From CAYRTV01 sp046483285 (GTDB lineage: Bacteria; Acidobacteriota; Aminicenantia; Aminicenantales; Aminicenantaceae), in contig JAWODN010000121.1 of the NCBI GenBank assembly GCA_046483285.1, positions 36,264 through 100,263 of the forward strand: a stretch of 64,000 bases of DNA, given 5' to 3'. Positions 17,065-24,390 of the stretch are shown in pieces. A program made the position numbers and the translations under genes. The notes beneath the pieces were generated by a model. It worked only from the letters and a program-made list of their open reading frames with translations. It had not been told where the DNA came from and did not search any database. Position 1 is the first letter of the stretch, and each line of letters begins with the position of its first letter.

Positions 17065-18600
17065 ATGCCCGGCGAAGCAGTGTTTTATTCAGTGCTGAAA
17101 GCGGATGCTTACGGCCACGGGCTCCGCGAGATCGCCCTGGCATTAACCCAGGCCGGCTGCCGCCGCTTTGCTGTGGAGTCCCCGCAGGAAGGAATCCGGC
17201 TGCGAAACGAAGGGATCTCCTCCGAAATCCTGCTCATGAATCCTATTCCTGATTGGATGGCGGAAATATGCGTTCAGAATGACTTAAGCGTCTCGGTCAT
17301 TCACCGCTCCATTCTCACCCCCTTGGAAGAAGCCGCCCGGTCCATGGATAAAACCTGCCGGATTCATCTCAACGTCAATGTCGGACTTCACCGCATGGGT
17401 ATCGCGCGGTCCAGGCTGCTGCAGGTGGCCCGGAAAGCCGAAAGAATGCCTCACTTGATTCTGCAGGGGATATTCGGGCAGCCCCGGACTCCGGATACCG
17501 CTCCACAGGCCTACCGGATGCTCAAAGACAGCTATCATCAGTTAATCCAGAAGAACATCCGGCCCCTCAGCCTTCATTTCGCCAACAGCGCCGCTTTCTT
17601 GACATGTCCCGAAACCGCCGCGGAAGGAGCCCGGCTGGGCATTCTTCTATACGGGGTGCTTCCCATGGAAATCTACAAAAAGAAATCATCGCCGCCTCCT
17701 TTGAAACCGGCCATGAGCCTGGATACGGAATTGGTGCAGATCCGCGATCTCCCCCGCGGCAGCCGGTTTGGTTACCATTCTCACAAAAAAACAGATAGGG
17801 ATATGCGGATCGGGGTGATCCCGCTGGGCTATTATCACGGTCTCGACCGGAAAATGGCCCAAGGAGGATACGCACTGCTGCATGGGCGTAAAGCCTTTTT
17901 CCAAGGAAGCATTTCCATGAACGCCTCCACTCTCGACATAACCGGAATCCCCGGCGGGAAAATCGGAGACCGGGTCACCGTCATCGGAAAGCAGGGGAAT
18001 CAAACCATAGACATCAATCAACTGGCAGTCCAGGCCGGGACTATAGCCGCTGAACTCATGATGCGGCTGGGAGGAAATTTAGTCAAAACATACAGGCTGT
18101 CGGAAGGGGCTCCCTCCTATGGAATGCATATTGACAAAGACCGCTTCGACGTCGATATCCTGTATTTACGCAGCGCCAAATCCCTTCCGGATTGGCTCAG
18201 CCTCTATGACATCGTTGGTTTTATCCAGCAGCAGATGGGAGAATTCAGCGAACCGAGAGATGCTGTGGATTACGCCATCGGCTATGCGCTGTCCGCAGTG
18301 CGGCCGGGAAAAGGATTCATTTTTCTCTGCGTATCCGGGAAACGTATCATAGGCGCTTCCGTGTGCGTTCAAACCGAAACCCACGGTTTTATCCCGAAAA
18401 ACATTCTTTTGTATCTATGTGTTCACCCCGAATTCCGGGGGAAAGGATTGGGAAAAGGACTGCTGCGGGATACCCTGACCGCCGGGGGCGGCGACTGTAA
18501 AGTCCACATTCAACCCGGCAACCCCGCCGCCGGTTTTTTTGAAAAAATGGGATTTGAAAAAAAATATCTTGAATACCGTTTTTCAAAAGGAGACACTTGA
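17065..18600 (+). CDS. alr: Alanine racemase fused to a GNAT acetyltransferase domain
   Basis: From the first in-frame ATG the protein has 511 residues. Residues ~1-360 are an alanine racemase, which interconverts L- and D-alanine with PLP. They hold the PLP lysine in VLKADAYGHG, the barrel, and the second catalytic tyrosine region IPLGYYHGLDR, then the beta domain (SISMNASTLDIT). Residues ~370-511 are a GNAT fold with YLCVHPEFRGKGLGKGLL binding acetyl-CoA. The true start lies further upstream. Codons 16990-17064 in the same frame read EEPWNSLNIDLSAVQSNFQY, the usual first strand and helix of Alr, yet no ATG, GTG or TTG is in frame before the TAA at 16924. An ATC at 16939, six bases behind AGAGGA, or one of several ATT codons could initiate. 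A methyltransferase gene follows after three bases. Confidence 0.87.
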   Translation: MPGEAVFYSVLKADAYGHGLREIALALTQAGCRRFAVESPQEGIRLRNEGISSEILLMNPIPDWMAEICVQNDLSVSVIHRSILTPLEEAARSMDKTCRIHLNVNVGLHRMGIARSRLLQVARKAERMPHLILQGIFGQPRTPDTAPQAYRMLKDSYHQLIQKNIRPLSLHFANSAAFLTCPETAAEGARLGILLYGVLPMEIYKKKSSPPPLKPAMSLDTELVQIRDLPRGSRFGYHSHKKTDRDMRIGVIPLGYYHGLDRKMAQGGYALLHGRKAFFQGSISMNASTLDITGIPGGKIGDRVTVIGKQGNQTIDINQLAVQAGTIAAELMMRLGGNLVKTYRLSEGAPSYGMHIDKDRFDVDILYLRSAKSLPDWLSLYDIVGFIQQQMGEFSEPRDAVDYAIGYALSAVRPGKGFIFLCVSGKRIIGASVCVQTETHGFIPKNILLYLCVHPEFRGKGLGKGLLRDTLTAGGGDCKVHIQPGNPAAGFFEKMGFEKKYLEYRFSKGDT

Positions 18601-18603
18601 ATC

Positions 18604-19671
18604 ATGAATAAACTCGAAAAGCAATATCAAAAAGATAACTTAACCTGGGACCAATGTGCTGAAATTTACGAACGGCAAATCGTCGGAGGACACCCCGACA
18701 TCGCCGCTTTTGAAAATTTTGAAGAAGATTTTTTAGATAAAATGCTGCGGTTTCTCGGGAAAAGCCAGAAGCGCCCCCTTAAATTAATGGATCTCGGGTG
18801 CGGATCCGGACGGCTCCATCTGCGATACGCCGCCAAGACTATGAAACCTTCCCGCAGCGAAAAAAACGAGGCTCTGCAAAAATTCCGGTATAACCGCCCA
18901 TTTCTCGCCTATGACGACATCCTGGCTGAATCATTATCCGAAGTCTGGGGAATTGATTTCTCCAAAAAAATGATCGAATTGGCCCGGAAAAAAATGAATG
19001 CGGCCGGTCTGGACAGAGGACTTTCCATAAAAACTCTTTTCAAGCAGGGATCCGCTTTCCAGCTGGAACCCCAGCCTAAACAATTTTTGCCGATTGCGGT
19101 CTGCCTGGTCAATTCCATCAGCGTGATGCAGGGTCCGGAAGGGGCGCAAAGTTTATTTAAAGCGATGCGGCGCGCCGTGGAACCGGCCGGCGGAATCGCC
19201 TTAATCGCCAATTATCAAAGTGAATTCGTTGAATCGCATGCTTTGGGTCAGTATGAATCGACTATGGACGTATCCGGCCAGCCTTGGTGGATGAAACCGG
19301 ACACCTATGCCTCCGGCTATAAACTCATCCCCAAAAAATACAAACGTTCTTACTGCCGCAATCCCCGCCTGGCTGTGGATGTCTATGATGAAAAACAGCA
19401 TCTGGTGGAAAAGGATTTTATCCTGGAAAGAGATCCGGAAAGAACCCGGCAGACCGTGGAAACCGGCCATATCCGCACACACACCAACTATCAATCCCAT
19501 TGGTACAGTTATGCCCAGATGGAAGAATGGGCCCGTGAACATTGGGGAAAAAATATTTACCACTTTCCCACCGCAGATTTGGATATGATCAGGGCGGACG
19601 CGGCTCAGTTCACCATTCTGGATTCCGGAGATTGGCTTAAATCGCTTTTCCAGCGCTGGAAATTGACTTAA
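18604..19671 (+). CDS. Class I SAM-dependent methyltransferase
   Basis: A 355-residue cytoplasmic protein with a Rossmann methyltransferase core. SAM motif I MDLGCGSGRLHLRY is near residue 62, the acidic loop GIDFSKKMIELARKK near 117, and a later strand CLVNSISVMQG marks motif IV. An insertion of ~30 residues separates motifs I and II. The substrate is unknown. Spacing of three bases from the racemase-GNAT gene and a TAATG overlap with the following symporter show a tight three-gene operon, which suggests that a transported or D-amino-acid-derived compound is modified. Confidence 0.85.
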   Translation: MNKLEKQYQKDNLTWDQCAEIYERQIVGGHPDIAAFENFEEDFLDKMLRFLGKSQKRPLKLMDLGCGSGRLHLRYAAKTMKPSRSEKNEALQKFRYNRPFLAYDDILAESLSEVWGIDFSKKMIELARKKMNAAGLDRGLSIKTLFKQGSAFQLEPQPKQFLPIAVCLVNSISVMQGPEGAQSLFKAMRRAVEPAGGIALIANYQSEFVESHALGQYESTMDVSGQPWWMKPDTYASGYKLIPKKYKRSYCRNPRLAVDVYDEKQHLVEKDFILERDPERTRQTVETGHIRTHTNYQSHWYSYAQMEEWAREHWGKNIYHFPTADLDMIRADAAQFTILDSGDWLKSLFQRWKLT

Positions 19672-21089
19672 TGCCCCATTCCTGGCTTCAATATCTTATC
19701 ATCCTTCTGTATTTCATTTTCATCGTCGCTAAAGGTCTGCGCCGCTCCCGTGAGATAAAGGATACGGACGATTTTCTGGTCGCCGGGAGGCGGACCGGAT
19801 GGTTTATATTGATGTGCACCATGGGAGCCACCGTCCTGGGGGGCGGCGCGTCGATCGGTGCTATCGGCCGGACTTATGAGTGGGGAATCCTCATGCTGGT
19901 TATTTCGACGGGATGGTATCTCCACTTTATTATTTCCGGACTTTTTGTGGCTCCGTATTTCCGCAAAGCCAGGCTGTATACCGTGGCCGGTTATTTCGGC
20001 CATCGATATGGAGAAAAAAGCCGGTTTTTGGCTTTTCTTCTTTCTCTCTTTTTTTCCGTCGGTATCCTGGGCGCTCAAATGGTGGCCTTTGGAAAAATCA
20101 TCACCACCATGATACCGGAAATGTCCTATCTGGCCGCGGTCCTGGTTGGCGGAGGCATCGTGATTCTTTACAGCACCGCCGGGGGATTGCTGGCTGTGAT
20201 TCACACGGATGTTTATCAGTTCATTATTCTTGTCGCCGGATTTTTTTTCACCGTCCTGCTTTGCGCTCCTGATCTTATCCGGGCCGGGGAAGCTGTCTCC
20301 CAAGCCGTGCCGGATTCGTTTTTCCAAATCGACGGCGGGATGGGGTGGCTTTTTCTGATTACCACTTTTTTGGCTTTTTTTCTGGGAGAAACGTTTGCCC
20401 CGGGATACGCCACCCGCTACTGCATCGGTAAAAATGTCAAGGAAACCAAAAAAGGAATCGTCGGCGCCGGGGTCTTCCTCGCCTTCACTTTCCCGGTCAT
20501 CCTCTTTTTTATCGCTCTCTACAGCCGGCTTCACTTTCCTGCAATAGATCCGGAAATGGCCCTTCCCAAAACGATTATCCAATTGAATAATCCAGTCATC
20601 GGAGGGATTATTATTGCGGCCCTGATGTGCGCAGTGATGTCATCTGCGGATTCCATCCTCAATTCCGCCACCGCCATATTTGTCAAGGACCTCTATGAAA
20701 AATACCTTTCCAATTCCCGGATGATGCAGAAAAGGGGATTGATTATCGCCCGCTTCAGCTCGGTGGGGCTGGGATTGCTGGGCATTTCCATGGCTCTGGC
20801 GCTTCCGAATGTCATCGACCTTCTTTTATTGACCTATAACCTCTGGGCACCCGGAATCATCCTCCCTGTGCTGATTGGTGTTTTCTCCAGACGCCGTTCA
20901 CAGCAGCATAACCTCTTGATCTTCAGCACGATGCTGCTGTCAACAACCGGGACGATTTTCTATATGGGCACAGCCTACGCTGAGGCGGTCCAGCCGAGTG
21001 TGTTCGGGGTGGTGATCTCTTGTGTCATCTATTTTGCCGGCCGGGTGCTTATGAAAATCATCCGGGCGGACCAGTCTTCCCCTGAATGA
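19671..21089 (+). CDS. Sodium:solute symporter (SSS family)
   Basis: A 472-residue polytopic protein with about 13 hydrophobic helices, typical of the SSS family (PutP/PanF/SGLT-like). It carries LVAGRRTGWF after the first helix, GGGASIGAIG in helix 2, YSTAGGLLAVIHTDVYQ in the middle, and ALMCAVMSSADSILNSA, the sodium-binding helix. The transported solute could be an amino acid, sugar or carboxylate; the racemase and methyltransferase upstream argue for an amino-acid-like compound (inference). It overlaps the methyltransferase stop by one base, and its 3' end overlaps the convergent sulfatase-like gene by 32 bases. Confidence 0.92.
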   Translation: MPHSWLQYLIILLYFIFIVAKGLRRSREIKDTDDFLVAGRRTGWFILMCTMGATVLGGGASIGAIGRTYEWGILMLVISTGWYLHFIISGLFVAPYFRKARLYTVAGYFGHRYGEKSRFLAFLLSLFFSVGILGAQMVAFGKIITTMIPEMSYLAAVLVGGGIVILYSTAGGLLAVIHTDVYQFIILVAGFFFTVLLCAPDLIRAGEAVSQAVPDSFFQIDGGMGWLFLITTFLAFFLGETFAPGYATRYCIGKNVKETKKGIVGAGVFLAFTFPVILFFIALYSRLHFPAIDPEMALPKTIIQLNNPVIGGIIIAALMCAVMSSADSILNSATAIFVKDLYEKYLSNSRMMQKRGLIIARFSSVGLGLLGISMALALPNVIDLLLLTYNLWAPGIILPVLIGVFSRRRSQQHNLLIFSTMLLSTTGTIFYMGTAYAEAVQPSVFGVVISCVIYFAGRVLMKIIRADQSSPE

Positions 21090-22467
21090 ATTCTTTCCGG
21101 CGCTTGGCATTCAACCGGCAGATAATTCCATCCAGTTTCCGGCGCATCCGTGCGGCTGTTTTTTGATGCCGGGCCAGTAAATTGACGGCTTCTCCGGGAT
21201 CTTCATCAAGGTCATATAACTCTTCAATGCCTTTATGAACTTTTTCGCAGCATTGGCACCATCCTGTATTATCGGGTGCGAATATATATTTAAAGCGGGA
21301 CTCGCGGAGACTGATTTTCCTCTGGAAATAGGATTCTTCTGAAAAAACAAAATCCCGGATTCTTTTTTTCTCCCCCCGCATCAGCGGCAGCAGGCTGGAT
21401 CCGTCAAATCCGAGATGTTCCGGGGGGATTTTCAGCCAATCGCAGAGAGTCGGGACCAAATCAATATGCTGGATAAATCCTTTTATCCTTCGGCCCGGCT
21501 TGAATCGGTCCGGAAAATGAAAAATCAGAGGGCAGTGGGTGGTGACATCATAAAGTCCATGGTGGTCGAAAAATATGTCATGTTCGATCAAGCTTTCACC
21601 GTGATTCGAGGTGATGATCAGCCAAGTGTTATTGAGCAGGTCTTCTTGTTCAAGAAAACTCATCAAACGGCCGATATGGAAATCCACATACGTTACCGCC
21701 CCCTTATAGGCATCCTGCAAATGATCTTCTAAATCAGTAGCCTTGTTTTCTCTCCGGGGACGAAAGGCGCGAGGGGCATGATAAGGAGTATGGGTGTCCC
21801 AGTAATGAAGGAAAAGAAAAAAAGGGGCTCCATTTCTTTTCCCGGCCAAATCCATGCCGAGGTCCGTTACAAATCCGGCGTCTTGAACACGGGCCTGTTT
21901 AAAGGCAAACCGAAAAGTTTTGGAAGTCCCGGACAGCCCTTTCCACACCGAACGCAAAGAAAAATTTCTTTTTTTTGAATAAAGCCGCAAAAGGCTGAAA
22001 TTGGAGATCAAGTGTTTGATGTGGATAGAGGGAAGCTTGAATATATTATGAAAAACTTCAGCCGGAAGGGACTTTTCTTTTTCATACCCGTAGTCATCAA
22101 ACCCCCGGGTGAACCAGCGGCCCATCCCATCCACCCCCATGGTCTGATAACCATTCTCTTTCAGTATTTGAGGGAGTGTTCTGACCCCCATGCCGTCGAA
22201 TGTTTCCTGGTCCCGGGGTTCGGCCTTATCACCATGATGAATGATTCCATGGGTGCGGGGGTATCTTCCGGTTAGGATTGACGTCTGGCTTTGATCGGTG
22301 GTATTCCAAGTTGAAAAAACATCTTCGAATAAAATTCCGTTCCCGGCCGCCTTGTCGATATTGGGGCTTGCTCCTGCTTCACATCCGTAACAGCCTAAAT
22401 TTCTGGCCCTAAGGGCATCAACGACAATTAAAACAATATTGGGATGATTCGCTGCTTCAGATGTCAT
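21058..22467 (-). CDS. Sulfatase-like hydrolase/transferase with threonine at the nucleophile site
   Basis: A 469-residue member of the alkaline phosphatase/sulfatase superfamily. The metal aspartate is in LIVVDALRARNLGCYG near residue 17. The segment aligned with the sulfatase CxPSR...LTG signature reads TDQSQTSILTG, so the residue that would become formylglycine is threonine. That resembles phosphoethanolamine and phosphoglycerol transferases rather than true sulfatases. Later metal motifs are FLHYWDTHTPYH and SNHGESLIEHD; the latter has Asn where DHG is usual. No signal peptide or membrane helix, so it appears cytoplasmic. The substrate is unknown. Its ATG overlaps the end of rpoD by 11 bases, giving rpoD-sulfatase coupling. 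Confidence 0.85.
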   Translation of the reverse strand: MTSEAANHPNIVLIVVDALRARNLGCYGCEAGASPNIDKAAGNGILFEDVFSTWNTTDQSQTSILTGRYPRTHGIIHHGDKAEPRDQETFDGMGVRTLPQILKENGYQTMGVDGMGRWFTRGFDDYGYEKEKSLPAEVFHNIFKLPSIHIKHLISNFSLLRLYSKKRNFSLRSVWKGLSGTSKTFRFAFKQARVQDAGFVTDLGMDLAGKRNGAPFFLFLHYWDTHTPYHAPRAFRPRRENKATDLEDHLQDAYKGAVTYVDFHIGRLMSFLEQEDLLNNTWLIITSNHGESLIEHDIFFDHHGLYDVTTHCPLIFHFPDRFKPGRRIKGFIQHIDLVPTLCDWLKIPPEHLGFDGSSLLPLMRGEKKRIRDFVFSEESYFQRKISLRESRFKYIFAPDNTGWCQCCEKVHKGIEELYDLDEDPGEAVNLLARHQKTAARMRRKLDGIICRLNAKRRKEFIQGKTGPPG

Positions 22468-24082
22468 CGATAAAAGATTTTAAAATCCGTCCCCGGGCGG
22501 GTCCCCGGAGCTTTCTCAGCGCTTTGGCTTCGATCTGCCGAATCCGCTCCCGCGTGACTTTAAACTGCTGGCCCACTTCTTCCAGAGTGTGTTCGTTTCC
22601 ATCCCCCAGTCCAAAACGCAGCCTCAATACCTTGGCTTCTCTCTCCGTAACGGATTTCAAAGCTTCCTCGATTTTTTCCTGTAAAGTCCGGTTGACCACA
22701 GCATCAGGAGGAGAAGGCAGGATTGTATCTTCAATGAAATCCGCCAGCTGGCTGTCCTCATCCTCCCCGATAGGGGTCTCCAGGGATATGGGCGCTTGGG
22801 AGAGTTTTAATATTTTCCGCACTTTCCCCACCGGCAAATTCATATGCCTGGCCAGCTCTTCACTGCTGGGTTCCCTGCCGTATTCCTGCACGAATTTTTG
22901 CGATTGTTTGGTCAATTTATTGATGGTTTCGATCATATGGACAGGAATCCGGATGGTCCTCGCCTGGTCGCAGACAGCCCGGGTGATGGCCTGACGTATC
23001 CACCAGGTCGCATAAGTGGAAAACTTATATCCCCGCTGGTATTCGAACTTATTTACTGCTTTAATAAGGCCCGTGTTTCCCTCTTGGATCAAATCCAGAA
23101 AATGCAGCCCCCGGTTGACATATTTTTTGGCGATGGATACCACCAGCCTTAAATTGGCGGCCACCAATTCATCACGGGCCTGATCACCTATGGCTTTTTC
23201 CAGTTTGATCCGGTGCATGAGACGGCGCAGACGCTTGGATGAAAAACCGGTTTCTTTTTGAATACATCTCAAATCCCGTTCAATATCCGATATCATGTTC
23301 TTGAGCAGTGAGCGCGGCCGCTTCCTTACGGTTTTCGCCATCTTCTTTTTTAGTTGACGGCCTTCATTCTCCAGCAAATCCATTTCTTGACACCGCTGGT
23401 ATAATTTTTCAAGAACCCGGCTGATATATTCCTCTTTTGGCTGCAGCTCCCGTAGGTGCTGATTTATTCGAACCAGCGGCCTGAATACATAACCCGCGGG
23501 CTTTTTCTTTTTCCGCCGCTGCTTGCGGCGCATCTCAAAAACCTGGAATTGGTCTTGAATTTCGAGAATTTTATTTCTTATTAAGGCGCATTTTTCTATG
23601 AAATCCGAATCCAGATTGCCGTTGTCATAATCAAAAATCCGCACTATGACCCTTGGATCTGTCTCGCTTTCTTTAAGCAGGCTGTCCAGCTCCGCCATGA
23701 AAAAATTAGTCAGCGACAGAAGCTTGAGGATGTTGTTATCACTTCTTTCGATTTGCCGGGCCAGAGCCATTTCCCCTTTACGGGTTAAAAGAGAAATGCT
23801 CCCCATTTCCTTAAGGTAAAGTTTGACCGGATCCGTCGTCCGTCCGATATTTTCAAGGAAAGGCTTTTTTAAATGACTGGGTTTGCGGGGTATTTCCCGG
23901 AAACGGTCGATTATACGTATATTATTGCCATTCAGGATTTGAAGGAAATGATTGAATTCTTGTCCTGAATCCGGTTCGTCTCCGAATAGATCATAAACTT
24001 CATCTCCGATTATGTATCCTTCAATCAATCCTTTGGAGATGATTTCTCCCCTTTTTTTTTCTTTTTGGGTGTTATCGGCCAT
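22457..24082 (-). CDS. rpoD: RNA polymerase primary sigma factor (sigma-70)
   Basis: A 541-residue primary sigma factor. A short region 1.1-like N-terminus is followed by region 1.2 (DPVKLYLKEMGSISLL), a charged non-conserved stretch of ~150 residues, and region 2 (NLRLVVSIAKKYVNRG; DLIQEGNTGLIKAVNKFEYQ; FSTYATWWIRQAITRA) for the -10 element. Regions 3 (PVHMIETINKL) and 4 (TLEEVGQQFKVTRERIRQIE) complete it, the last binding the -35 element. The good TTGACA/TATAAT-like promoters found in the window agree with this factor. No dnaG lies upstream; instead a divergent trehalose gene does. Confidence 0.97.
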   Translation of the reverse strand: MADNTQKEKKRGEIISKGLIEGYIIGDEVYDLFGDEPDSGQEFNHFLQILNGNNIRIIDRFREIPRKPSHLKKPFLENIGRTTDPVKLYLKEMGSISLLTRKGEMALARQIERSDNNILKLLSLTNFFMAELDSLLKESETDPRVIVRIFDYDNGNLDSDFIEKCALIRNKILEIQDQFQVFEMRRKQRRKKKKPAGYVFRPLVRINQHLRELQPKEEYISRVLEKLYQRCQEMDLLENEGRQLKKKMAKTVRKRPRSLLKNMISDIERDLRCIQKETGFSSKRLRRLMHRIKLEKAIGDQARDELVAANLRLVVSIAKKYVNRGLHFLDLIQEGNTGLIKAVNKFEYQRGYKFSTYATWWIRQAITRAVCDQARTIRIPVHMIETINKLTKQSQKFVQEYGREPSSEELARHMNLPVGKVRKILKLSQAPISLETPIGEDEDSQLADFIEDTILPSPPDAVVNRTLQEKIEEALKSVTEREAKVLRLRFGLGDGNEHTLEEVGQQFKVTRERIRQIEAKALRKLRGPARGRILKSFIDDI

Positions 24083-24127
24083 TTTCTCCTAATCTGACCC
24101 ATTCATTAAAAAATGACCCGGACAGGC

Positions 24128-24174
24128 GGATCTTGCCGCATCAGCGGCGATCCCGGCACGTGGATTAGCCAGGC
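24128..24174. repeat. Fragment of interspersed repeat family A
   Basis: The segment GCGGCGATCCCGGCACGTGG followed by ATTAGCCAGGC corresponds to the right end of family A (GCGGCAATCCCGGCCCGTGA then ATAGGCCAGGC). It lies in the 308-base divergent gap between rpoD and the trehalose gene, the rest of which is A/T-rich promoter DNA. Confidence 0.6.
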
Positions 24175-24350
24175 AAAGAATAATGTCTGAATGATTTTTA
24201 ATGCAGCACCTGTTGGCTTGGAATTATTTTATCCATAAAAAAACAAGGACGGCGATATCAACCGAAACCGCTGTAAAACATCGAAATCCATTATTGCACA
24301 TTCCGGAGATTTTCGCAAATCAGACAGCTGAAAATTGATGTGTAAACTTC

Positions 24351-24380
24351 TTTACAGACGGAGGAAAAACAAGGTAAAAT
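24351..24380 (+). promoter_or_regulatory. Probable promoter of the trehalose synthesis gene
   Basis: TTTACA at 24351-24356 and TAAAAT at 24375-24380 are spaced by 18 bases. The predicted start of transcription (~24387) is only a few bases before the GTG at 24391, so the message would be nearly leaderless. This agrees with the lack of a usable Shine-Dalgarno site. Overlapping TATA-like hexamers further right are possible alternatives. Confidence 0.45.
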
Positions 24381-24390
24381 TATATACAGG

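Noticed and set aside
19668..20582. 304-residue open frame antisense to the symporter gene
   Set aside because: Extremely biased to Lys, Asp, Gly and Ser, as expected from the reverse complement of hydrophobic codons; no motif.
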